Below, one piece after another: positions 53,476 through 62,480 of a stretch of DNA of 64,000 nucleotides. Location: positions 1-64,000 of the forward strand of contig CACBBD010000004.1 in assembly GCA_902537425.1 (NCBI GenBank), given 5' to 3'. The translations under genes were made by a program, and so were the position numbers. The DNA is from an uncultured SAR86 cluster bacterium. Its GTDB lineage: Bacteria > Pseudomonadota > Gammaproteobacteria > Magnimaribacterales > Magnimaribacteraceae. The notes beneath the pieces are model-generated. The model was not told where the DNA came from, searched no databases, and was given only the letters and a program-made list of their open reading frames with translations. Every line of letters starts with the position of its first letter. Positions within the stretch are counted from its first letter, which is position 1.

Positions 53476-54171
53476 CTACTGTATAACTTGACCTGAATGT
53501 GAACTTACTAGTTTTCCAGAATTTCCTTGAGCAGTAGAAGCTTGAAAAGCTGCCCACTCCGAACTAGCACCTAATGCCGCATAGCTTTCTCCCATCTCGG
53601 TCCAGTTATCATATAGTAAAACATAATGAAATTTACCATTTCCTCCAGTACCTTCAGAATAAATCTCTACCCTGGCGCCTGTTTCTTCAATCATTGATTT
53701 GGCCATCATAAAGTTGGACAGCATTTCTTGCATTTTCCCTGGAGTTGCTTCCCATACCTGTACTGAGTATACAAATGGGTCTGAAAAGTCTGATGCTTTC
53801 ACAGAACTATCAAGATTAACTCCTGATAAGCTTGAAGTCATTTCACCTAATTCCCCGGGAGTATACTTTTCTCCTAATGCCGCCCATTCAGCTGAAGTAT
53901 TTAATTTATCTTTTGAGATACCCCAATCAACTAAATTGTCCCATCTCATGACATATTGGTAAGTTCCCATTGTATCGCCAACATTCATAGCTTCCATAGC
54001 AACTGTAGCACCTTCATTTTCATGAATTACTGCTGCATCTCTAAAAAGTTGGATTAATTCAGCATCCTTCCCTGGCTTAGCTTTCCATGTATACACTTCA
54101 ACTACATCTGAAAATGTAATAGTGGAAAAGCCAATTAATGACGTTATTATTAAATTTTTTATTATTTTCAT
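53476..54171 (-). CDS. Secreted protein with internal duplication (ABM/dimeric alpha-beta barrel-like)
   Basis: Signal peptide-like MKIIKNLIITSLIGFSTITFS; repeats VYTWKAKPGKDAELIQLF...YQYVMRWDNLVDWG...SAEWAAL and VQVWEATPGKMQEMLSNF...FHYVLLYDNWTEMG...SSEWAAF. Confidence 0.7.
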   Translation of the reverse strand: MKIIKNLIITSLIGFSTITFSDVVEVYTWKAKPGKDAELIQLFRDAAVIHENEGATVAMEAMNVGDTMGTYQYVMRWDNLVDWGISKDKLNTSAEWAALGEKYTPGELGEMTSSLSGVNLDSSVKASDFSDPFVYSVQVWEATPGKMQEMLSNFMMAKSMIEETGARVEIYSEGTGGNGKFHYVLLYDNWTEMGESYAALGASSEWAAFQASTAQGNSGKLVSSHSGQVIQ

Positions 54172-54233
54172 AAAATTCTCCTTTAACTAAAGATAGATCA
54201 TTTTATGAAATTTGTCGATATTTCTAACTATTT

Positions 54234-55814
54234 TTATAGTTCTATACGGAATAATGATCTCTCTAGTTCACCCGATATGTAAAGATAATTATCTTTTACA
54301 GCCAAGCCATTAAATACCATTGAAGGAGGTTGAAGTTCTGATTGAACCGGACTCCCCGGCATGACCTCTGCAATGATCGAGATCTGTCCTTCTAGATATT
54401 TTTTTATTTGTCCGGTATTGCCTTCAAAAATGTAGATAGCATTATCTTTTATTGCAATTCCTTCAGGAGAATCTAGACCATCAACTATTACCTCTTTAGC
54501 TCCTTGTTTATTAACACGTATTATCTGTCCTTTTGATCTATCCGAAACAAGCAAGTCATCTTCATAATTTATTACATGGGTGGGGGCCATGAATCCATCT
54601 GCCAATATCTCCCCTTCTCCATTTTGGACATTAAATAAAGTAATTGATTTATCACCTTGTAAAGCTACTGCTATTCGTTCTCCATATTTAGTTGCTGAAA
54701 CTGGTACATTTAGTCCATCAAGACTTTCTAGAATTTCACCGGTATCTGGTCTCATAATTTTTACGTGGTTATCTAACCAGCTAGATAATATTACATAATC
54801 ATCGAAAGTTGAGACTGATGTATTTGCACCATGAGGAGAAATTCTAAATACATTTTTATAATTCCAAGATTCAGAGCCATCTATTAAGCTATACGCTTTT
54901 ACAGATTGTATGTCAGCAACAATAAGATCATTACCTGCAACAGCTATGCCACCTGCATGTGAGATGCCTCCAGGTAAAACTTCTTCAATACCATCAGGAG
55001 ACACTTTCAAAATACTACCCTCTGAGTAACTTGAGACAAATACGTCATCATTGGCATCAATAGCAAGATTATCTAGGCCGAGTTCCACAAGCGCATAATC
55101 AGATTTGATGCCTTCAGCAAATTTTACGACTTTTCCATCACCGGTATCCAGAATAAAGAGTTCACCTTTAGAGTTAAAATTCACTGCAGCGGGGACATTT
55201 AATCCCCCTACTTCCTTTCTGATCTCGCCAGTATCTACGTTTACACTAACTATTTCATTATTGAACCATCTAGGTCCATAAAGTCTTCCATCAGGACCCC
55301 AATCCATACCATTTAGACCACAGAATTCTCCAATCTCTTCTTTGATAATTCTAGGAGCAGTTTGTCCCGAGGGATCCATTTCAAACAGACCATTATCAAA
55401 GAAACATTGAGCAACAAATAATCTATCATCATCAGAAAATGTAATTGGGTTAACTCCAGGTCCAGGATTACCAGCTATAACTTTTTCTCCATTTAAATCA
55501 AAACCAGCTACCTCTCCTGTAAGTATAGATGTCCAGTAGAATTCTCCTTTAGAATTAAAAGCTACATCATCCGGTCCTATGACTCCATCGGATAAATCAT
55601 ATCTTTTTACTATTTTATTAGTTTCCGTATCAACGAGAGAAATATCTGAACCAATAACAGAAGCAGCATAGAGAAGACCATCAGGTCCAAAATGCATGCC
55701 GTTCACTCCAGCTATTTGAGCCCCAGATACAAATAATTCAATTTTATTATTATCCGATTTATCACAACTTAACAGTAAGAAAATTATTGATATTTTTAAT
55801 ATAAGTTTGACCAC
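54234..55814 (-). CDS. Beta-propeller (SMP-30/NHL-like) lipoprotein
   Basis: Lipobox IIFLLLSCDKS; repeated G.DGLYAAS, GPDDVAFNSKGEFYWT, NFNSKGELFILDTGDGKVVKFAEG blades. Confidence 0.82.
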   Translation of the reverse strand: MVKLILKISIIFLLLSCDKSDNNKIELFVSGAQIAGVNGMHFGPDGLLYAASVIGSDISLVDTETNKIVKRYDLSDGVIGPDDVAFNSKGEFYWTSILTGEVAGFDLNGEKVIAGNPGPGVNPITFSDDDRLFVAQCFFDNGLFEMDPSGQTAPRIIKEEIGEFCGLNGMDWGPDGRLYGPRWFNNEIVSVNVDTGEIRKEVGGLNVPAAVNFNSKGELFILDTGDGKVVKFAEGIKSDYALVELGLDNLAIDANDDVFVSSYSEGSILKVSPDGIEEVLPGGISHAGGIAVAGNDLIVADIQSVKAYSLIDGSESWNYKNVFRISPHGANTSVSTFDDYVILSSWLDNHVKIMRPDTGEILESLDGLNVPVSATKYGERIAVALQGDKSITLFNVQNGEGEILADGFMAPTHVINYEDDLLVSDRSKGQIIRVNKQGAKEVIVDGLDSPEGIAIKDNAIYIFEGNTGQIKKYLEGQISIIAEVMPGSPVQSELQPPSMVFNGLAVKDNYLYISGELERSLFRIEL

Positions 55815-55916
55815 TTTTGCCCCCTTTAAATTTTTTTTAATCTTACTACAAACCCTTATTAGTCATCAAAATAACTACATCTAAAAGAAGAAACTGATGG
55901 AGTCTGGTAAAGATAT

Positions 55917-56447
55917 TTAATCTCTATATGTGTTTAATTCTTTCCTTCCAATTTCCGACTTAAATTCATCTACATTAAAGCCTTTGTCTCCATAGATTTC
56001 CATTTCAAACCACTCAACAAATTTCTTATCTCTTGTAACCTTCCAACTAGCCCAAGTTCCCTTTGCTACAGGTGTTTTCATAACACCGAACTTCAATGTA
56101 TTCATTCTAGTATCTAGATGACTTCGATCTACTAGTCCAGCCTCTACCTTGTCATAGACATCAAATATATCAACCAAATAAGTAAGAATAGCCATTGAAA
56201 CACGCCATCCATCTACTGGATCTTCAAGAGGTTTAGACCAATCTTTTGACATAAATTTTGCATATTCAGGATCTTTAGAAGTCTGAAAATATCTATCATA
56301 AAGTCTTTGAGTCAATGAATGACCAAATTGAGCTTTAGTAATTATATTTTGTTGTCTTATTTGTAGTCCAAGATATATCACCGAAACAACCACACCTAGG
56401 GCAGCAATTATTTGAACAACCAAAATTATTAAATCTTTTTCGATCAT
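55917..56447 (-). CDS. Hypothetical membrane-anchored protein
   Basis: 176 aa with N-terminal TM (LIILVVQIIAALGVVVSVIYLGLQIRQQ); start overlaps the upstream MBL stop. Confidence 0.75.
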   Translation of the reverse strand: MIEKDLIILVVQIIAALGVVVSVIYLGLQIRQQNIITKAQFGHSLTQRLYDRYFQTSKDPEYAKFMSKDWSKPLEDPVDGWRVSMAILTYLVDIFDVYDKVEAGLVDRSHLDTRMNTLKFGVMKTPVAKGTWASWKVTRDKKFVEWFEMEIYGDKGFNVDEFKSEIGRKELNTYRD

Positions 56448-57403
56448 TATTCAACTGAGCTTCTGACTATTTTTAGATTTTTTGTAACAACCGTTCCTAT
56501 AGCTCCGTGAGCTAAATCTTCTTTAGAAATTGAAGCTATATCTGCTATAGTCCTTGCTGCACGTATACCTGTGCAGTGTCCACCAACTAATTGCTTGAGA
56601 CCGAACTTTTTCAGTGATTTAGCAGTTTTACTAATGTCTTCCTCTGAAGACCTGAATAGATGAAAGCCTCCTATTGCACCAAATACATCTTTATTTTCAA
56701 TTTGTTGAAATTTATGAGCGGTATTAATCATTCCTGCATGCCCACAACCGGACATCATATACCAACCTTTATCAGTTTTAATTCCCAAAGACTGATCATC
56801 CTTTAATAGATCTTCAACCAATACACCATTTTCTTTCAAATAAAAACCAGGAGAAACAACTACTCTTTCAAAGATTCTTTCAACAGGACCAGAAAGTACT
56901 AAATTTGGAGCTAGTTCGTATGCTTCATCAATAACGATAAAATTGATTCCTAAATTTTCTGCTTTTTCCTTGAAGTCAGATACTTTATTAAAACCACCAA
57001 TAAATCCTCTCAGTTCACCATGTTCATCAAATCTTTGATCAAAAAAACCTTCTGCAACATATACGTCACCAAAAGCTTTAGGATTTGAGTTCATATATGT
57101 TTTTCTAAGTTTGATTAATCCGCCTGTATGGTCTCCATGAAAATGACTAAGAATGACTTTTTCAACTTTGCTTAGATCTTTTTTTAATAGGTTTGCGTTG
57201 TGAAGAACAGTATTTTCATCAAACCCTGTATCGAATAAGATAGATTCTTGTTCGCTTTCCAAGAGTGCTGAAAAGCTCCATTCCCCTATTCCTCCAAAAT
57301 TAGCAATATTAGTGGCTAAAATTGTTATTTCATACTCTGTGCTCTTTAAATTCGCCGAAAATAAAAAAGTTATTAATACATATTTCCAAAAGTTCTGAGT
57401 CAT
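56447..57403 (-). CDS. Periplasmic MBL-fold metallohydrolase
   Basis: Signal-like N-terminus; LSHFHGDHTGGL metal-binding motif, SGCGHAGMINTA, GGHCTG. Confidence 0.88.
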   Translation of the reverse strand: MTQNFWKYVLITFLFSANLKSTEYEITILATNIANFGGIGEWSFSALLESEQESILFDTGFDENTVLHNANLLKKDLSKVEKVILSHFHGDHTGGLIKLRKTYMNSNPKAFGDVYVAEGFFDQRFDEHGELRGFIGGFNKVSDFKEKAENLGINFIVIDEAYELAPNLVLSGPVERIFERVVVSPGFYLKENGVLVEDLLKDDQSLGIKTDKGWYMMSGCGHAGMINTAHKFQQIENKDVFGAIGGFHLFRSSEEDISKTAKSLKKFGLKQLVGGHCTGIRAARTIADIASISKEDLAHGAIGTVVTKNLKIVRSSVE

Positions 57404-58338
57404 CTTTCTCTGAATGCTTTATTTTTTATATTGGTAACAGGTTGTAGCAAATATTTTAAGATAGTTTTACTACCGCTCACAATATTCACTGTCGCCTGCA
57501 TGCCAGGAAGAAGTTGCAACTCTCTTGACATACTAGTTATTCCATCTGAAGGAATACTTACTAAACATACATACCAAGTTGATCCATCATCTTTTGACAC
57601 TGTATCAGCACTCACATTAAGTACTTCTCCTTCAAGGCTGCCATATATAGCAAAATCAAATGCACTGAGCTGAACTATTGCCTTCTGTCCTTTGATCACA
57701 TATGCAATATCCATTGGAGATACTTCTACTTCTAGAATTAGCTCATCATTTAGTGGAATCATCTCAAGAATCGGACTAGCTGGTTGAACAACACCTCCAG
57801 TAGTATTAATTAAAATTCTATTAATTATCCCATCCATGGGAGCTGTAACATTGGTTCTTTTAAGTTTGTCCTGCAGATTTGGTATTTGGTCTAATGTTGC
57901 TTGATATTCTGATTCTGCGGTTGAAATCCTTTGCAAAAGTCGAATCAAATTAATTCTAGGTTCCACATTACTATCAACCAAAGGTTCCAAAATAAGCCTT
58001 TCTTCCTCAAGGAGTGTGAGAGATTGCTCTAAGGATTTTAACTGCTGTTGGGATGAGTTTAAATCACCAAGAAATTTTGTTTCATCAAGTTTTACTAGCA
58101 AATCACCCTTATTAACTTTATCGCCTGTATTGACCGCAATTTCGTTAATAATTCCCCCTTCTAAGTTTTGAATTACCTGTAATTTACTAGAAGCTATAAT
58201 TTTACCATTACCTCTTGTCACTTCTTCTAGCTCTGCATTAGAAGCCCAAACAAAGAATGCAATAAAGAAAAAAAGTATGACATACAAGATCAAATCAGGT
58301 TTAGGTGTGGAAAATATATTTTTTAATTTACTAAACAT
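57400..58338 (-). CDS. Type I secretion membrane fusion protein, HlyD family (short)
   Basis: 312 aa; LEEVTRGNGKIIASSKLQVIQNLEGGIINEIAVNTGDKVNKGDLLVKLDETKF, TAPMDGIINRILINTTGGVVQPASPILEMIP. Confidence 0.92.
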   Translation of the reverse strand: MFSKLKNIFSTPKPDLILYVILFFFIAFFVWASNAELEEVTRGNGKIIASSKLQVIQNLEGGIINEIAVNTGDKVNKGDLLVKLDETKFLGDLNSSQQQLKSLEQSLTLLEEERLILEPLVDSNVEPRINLIRLLQRISTAESEYQATLDQIPNLQDKLKRTNVTAPMDGIINRILINTTGGVVQPASPILEMIPLNDELILEVEVSPMDIAYVIKGQKAIVQLSAFDFAIYGSLEGEVLNVSADTVSKDDGSTWYVCLVSIPSDGITSMSRELQLLPGMQATVNIVSGSKTILKYLLQPVTNIKNKAFRER

Positions 58339-60038
58339 TATCTGGGTTGATTAAGTTTATTAATGATCTCTTCCTTCGGGCCATCCTCAACAATTTGACC
58401 TTCATTCATCACTATAATTCTATCCACAAGATTTAAGAGAGGCATTCTATGTGTAACTATGAGCATAGTTGAGTTTTGCATTATGGAACCCATTTGACTG
58501 ATGAAAATATTTTCAGCATTCATATCCATAGCTGATGTTGGCTCATCTAGAATAAAATGAGATGGTTTATGCACAATAGCTCTTGCAAGAGCTATAGATT
58601 GTCTTTGACCACCCGATAGTCCTTTTCCACCATCTGATAATTGAAGATCATATCCTCCTGGAATTTTTGAAACAAAATCATCTAATCCTGAAAGCTTTCC
58701 AGCATTTATCAAATCTTCCTGATTGATGTTATGTCTTCCCATTGTAATATTCTCTCTTATCGATCCGGAGAATAATTGAACGTCCTGTAATACAATTCCA
58801 ATAGATCTTGAAAGATCATCTGTATGAAGTTGTCTTATATCGGTACCGTCATACATGACGAGACCATCTGAAGCCTTGAAAAGACCAGATGCAAGTTTCA
58901 TTAAAGTGCTTTTACCTGAACCATTTCTTCCTAATATAGCTACCTTCTCACCTTCACTAACAGATAGGTTAATATTTCTTAAAGTATCTATGTCTGCTTC
59001 AGGATACCTATACGTTGTATCTTTAAATTCTATACTTCCTAATTTTTCTCTTCTAATTGCACCTTTATTTTTTTCTGAAACATCATCTGCTTGCGTTTCT
59101 TCCATAAAGGATGCAAGTCTTCTGTAAGAAGTCTTGGCATTATTAGCCCTACCGAATAAATTTGCTATTTGTGCTAACGGTGCGAGGGTCCTTGATGACA
59201 ATAAGACAGCTGCAACCATTCCTCCCATACTCACTGTTCCTTCTGAAACAAGAAAAACTCCATAAAAAACTATTCCCACTAAGCAGATTTGTTGAGCAGA
59301 TTGTGCGGAATTAACAGCTATTTGTGCTAAAGCTCGTGATAATCTACTACGACTAGATTGTTTAGTTGCAGCATCCTTCCATCTTTCTTTAACTAAGTCA
59401 CCACCACCTAAAACTTTAATTGATTCAATACCCGTTATTGTCTCCACTAGTACCGACTGTTTTTCTTGATTATGCTGACCCAAATCTTCACTTACTCTTG
59501 CTAAGAATGGTTGAATTAAGATTCCTATTAATAAAACTACTGGAACAGCAACTAGGGGTATGTAAGCCAAAGGTCCGGCAATAAGATAAATAACAAAAAT
59601 AAATAAAAATATAAACGGTATATCTACAATCAACGATAATGTAGCTGAAGTAAAAAAATCTCTTACAGAGTCAAATTCTCTGAAAGTATTAGCCGTTGCA
59701 CCGACAGGTCCAGTTACAACAGCTGTAGGTGCATCAAGTAATCTATTGAAAATAGTATCTCCAACATTCTTATCAACATATTCACCAGCGTAATCAATAA
59801 AATATGTTTTTAACATCTTCAAAACAAAATCAAAAATAATCACAAGAGCCATACCTATCGTAAGTGCATAGAGAGATTCATAAGCAGAATTAGGAAGGAC
59901 TCTGTCATAAACCACCATGATGAAAATAGAACTTCCTACAGACATGAAATTGACCAGAGTAGCTGCCAACATAACTTTGTAGTAAGTCTGTTTATTTTCT
60001 AGAAAAGCAGACCAAAACCAGTGATCTATAAGTTTCAT
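58338..60038 (-). CDS. Type I secretion ABC transporter permease/ATPase (no N-terminal C39-like domain)
   Basis: 566 aa; FIMVVYDRVLPNSAYESL, ILGRNGSGKSTLMKLASG, LSGGQRQSIALARAIVHKPSHFILDEPTSAMD. Confidence 0.93.
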   Translation of the reverse strand: MKLIDHWFWSAFLENKQTYYKVMLAATLVNFMSVGSSIFIMVVYDRVLPNSAYESLYALTIGMALVIIFDFVLKMLKTYFIDYAGEYVDKNVGDTIFNRLLDAPTAVVTGPVGATANTFREFDSVRDFFTSATLSLIVDIPFIFLFIFVIYLIAGPLAYIPLVAVPVVLLIGILIQPFLARVSEDLGQHNQEKQSVLVETITGIESIKVLGGGDLVKERWKDAATKQSSRSRLSRALAQIAVNSAQSAQQICLVGIVFYGVFLVSEGTVSMGGMVAAVLLSSRTLAPLAQIANLFGRANNAKTSYRRLASFMEETQADDVSEKNKGAIRREKLGSIEFKDTTYRYPEADIDTLRNINLSVSEGEKVAILGRNGSGKSTLMKLASGLFKASDGLVMYDGTDIRQLHTDDLSRSIGIVLQDVQLFSGSIRENITMGRHNINQEDLINAGKLSGLDDFVSKIPGGYDLQLSDGGKGLSGGQRQSIALARAIVHKPSHFILDEPTSAMDMNAENIFISQMGSIMQNSTMLIVTHRMPLLNLVDRIIVMNEGQIVEDGPKEEIINKLNQPR

Positions 60039-61363
60039 TAATTCACCCTTATTGCAAATTCAGTTCCAAGCTCGCCAGTAAGCTTTGTATAAGAATACCT
60101 CTCAATTTGGGATGACCTTATAGCTTCTAAAAGTGCTTGAGAAGATTCCAAAAAGTCCCTTTCAGTTTGTAGAAGATCTAGAAGTAATACATTAGAAGTT
60201 TGAAACTGTTCATTAGCATAATACTGTGACTGTTTATTTGCTTTGTAAGCATTTTGATATGCTTCTATATTGTTAGGAATAAGTTTGATATTTTGGAGAG
60301 AATTACTCATCTCAGCTTCAATTTGTCTAATAATTGCATCCTTGTTATTCATATAAGCACTTGATTCAGCTATCGCCTGCTCTTTTAAGGCCCTATTCTT
60401 TCCACCTGTATAAAGATCATATGAAAGATTCAATCCTGAATAGACGTCATATTCATCAGATTGCTCTGTAAGATTATATTGGCTGCCCCGTATTTCTAAA
60501 TCAAGTCTAGGAAGAGATTCACCTTGTACCTTTTGAGCATTATAGATAGAAGCTTCTAAAGAACTTAATGCTCTAAGGATATTAGGATTATTTGTCATCA
60601 TTAAATTTCTGGATTCTTCTAAAGTTCTAAATTGTATATTTAAATTCTCTGGAGGGAGTTTTCTTGGAAGTTCATTTGCTGGAAAATAAACTCTATACTC
60701 TGATATGGCTTTACTTAAGTTTTGTCTTACAGTTATTAGCTTAGCATAAGCTTCTGCCTCTCTAGCAACGGCTCTACTTAGTTCTCTTGGAGCAGATAAA
60801 CCACCTTCTACTTTTTGTTGAATTCTTTCTTTGATAGCAGTATGCCTTTTATAAGACTCATTTATAGTATCGGTAAAAATTGTATAAGCTGAAACATTTA
60901 TATAACTGATTACGGATCTATAAATAAGGTCCAAAATTGTAGCTGAAAGTTCAGCTCTTTTTGCATCGAATAATGCTTCTGACTTAGATATATCACTTCT
61001 AGTTGCCCCAAAATCATACAAAAGCTGGCTTATAGTTATAGTTGCGTCAGTCTTATGATCTGATCTTGATTTTTCAAAAAGATTATTTGCACCATCCTCG
61101 AAGCTTTTATCTAACTGATTATTAGAATCTACTATCAACCTGATTTGAGGTAATAAATTTGCCTTGCTTCCTTTGAGATTAGCTCCAGCTGCTTTTAGGG
61201 AATCGAGTGATGATAAGTATTCTGGATGATTACTCACTGCATCACTAACTTGTTTTATAAAGACTTCATATTCTGATGAACTCATATACGGATCTAATAA
61301 ATCATCACTTATTAGAAAATTACTTAAAGAAGCTATTGCAATAATTGCTATGAAAGATTTCAT
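60038..61363 (-). CDS. TolC family outer membrane protein
   Basis: 441 aa; LLPQIRLIVDSNNQ, ITISQLLYDFGATRSDISKSEALFDAKR, LSYDLYTGGKNRALKEQAIAES. Confidence 0.92.
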   Translation of the reverse strand: MKSFIAIIAIASLSNFLISDDLLDPYMSSSEYEVFIKQVSDAVSNHPEYLSSLDSLKAAGANLKGSKANLLPQIRLIVDSNNQLDKSFEDGANNLFEKSRSDHKTDATITISQLLYDFGATRSDISKSEALFDAKRAELSATILDLIYRSVISYINVSAYTIFTDTINESYKRHTAIKERIQQKVEGGLSAPRELSRAVAREAEAYAKLITVRQNLSKAISEYRVYFPANELPRKLPPENLNIQFRTLEESRNLMMTNNPNILRALSSLEASIYNAQKVQGESLPRLDLEIRGSQYNLTEQSDEYDVYSGLNLSYDLYTGGKNRALKEQAIAESSAYMNNKDAIIRQIEAEMSNSLQNIKLIPNNIEAYQNAYKANKQSQYYANEQFQTSNVLLLDLLQTERDFLESSQALLEAIRSSQIERYSYTKLTGELGTEFAIRVN

Positions 61364-61371
61364 GAATTTAT

Positions 61372-62472
61372 TTAAAAATTTAATATTAATCCAGCATTTA
61401 CCTGTCCATAAGGATGATCAAATAAATGATTTGATCTCCTATTATAAGCCAAAGGATTTTCACCTATGAGATAGTTTGAGGAAGCAGATACTTTTAAATA
61501 AAGAAGACTATTATCAGTTAGCGAGTAAAAGAGAGACAAATCAATGAGATGATTATTACTAAAGTCTTTTTTAGCAGGATTATTTAAATAGTCCTTTCTT
61601 TTAACCTTTATAAAGCTATACATCCCAGAAATAGCAAATTTCTCTCCAAATGGTATTAGATTACTGATGGAATACTTTAATGTATTTTCCTGCCAAGGTG
61701 TTGTCTGAGGTAATTCTGCCTTAAATTGATCTAATAATTGACCAGCATTTCTGTTATCAACAGTTAATCCTCTAATAAAAGAATCAGATGTATTTAATAT
61801 AGATGAAGTAAAATCTTGATTTATCTCTGAATTTTTAAAAGAAAAGGTATGATTAAAATTGAATAAACCCATGGACTTAGAAGATAATCTTAAATAAATA
61901 CCTTGAGATTTAGATTTTCCTGATGTTTTGAGTACAGGTTCGTAAATTAATTCTCCACTAGCTCTGTAAGCTTCACTATTTAGAATATTTAATTCCGCTT
62001 CAATGCAAGAACCACCAATGACAGTTTCACCAAAAGCATAACAATCTATCGTTACTGGATCTTGGTCTTCATTTCTAAGAAGTAATCCTATCTGTATATA
62101 ACTATTTTTATTCTCATGAAAATTATAAGAGATAGTAAGTGTTTCACTAATGACATCAGTTTCAATGAATCTGGGAATAGATAACCTCTCTACTTCACCT
62201 GAAGAGTCATTAGATTCAAAAGAAAGTTTCCATTGATCAAATTGATAACCAAGATAATAACTATTTATTAATGCTTCTTTAGGTTTTGTAGACTCTAAGT
62301 TATCTGCGTAGTTAAGAATATCCAGAGATTGATCAAATCTACTATGAGAAATACCAATTGTAAATTGATTATCAAGTCTGTTGGCAAGTATATTTTCTAA
62401 TGATTCATACTCTGTTGTATAAAATAGTAAGGGCTGCATAAGCAGCCCTAATGATATGATCAGTTTTTTCAA
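61372..62472 (-). CDS. Predicted outer-membrane beta-barrel protein of unknown function
   Basis: 366 aa with signal-like MKKLIISLGLLMQPLLF, alternating amphipathic strands and terminal phenylalanine (QVNAGLILNF). Confidence 0.6.
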   Translation of the reverse strand: MKKLIISLGLLMQPLLFYTTEYESLENILANRLDNQFTIGISHSRFDQSLDILNYADNLESTKPKEALINSYYLGYQFDQWKLSFESNDSSGEVERLSIPRFIETDVISETLTISYNFHENKNSYIQIGLLLRNEDQDPVTIDCYAFGETVIGGSCIEAELNILNSEAYRASGELIYEPVLKTSGKSKSQGIYLRLSSKSMGLFNFNHTFSFKNSEINQDFTSSILNTSDSFIRGLTVDNRNAGQLLDQFKAELPQTTPWQENTLKYSISNLIPFGEKFAISGMYSFIKVKRKDYLNNPAKKDFSNNHLIDLSLFYSLTDNSLLYLKVSASSNYLIGENPLAYNRRSNHLFDHPYGQVNAGLILNF

Positions 62473-62480
62473 AAATAGTC

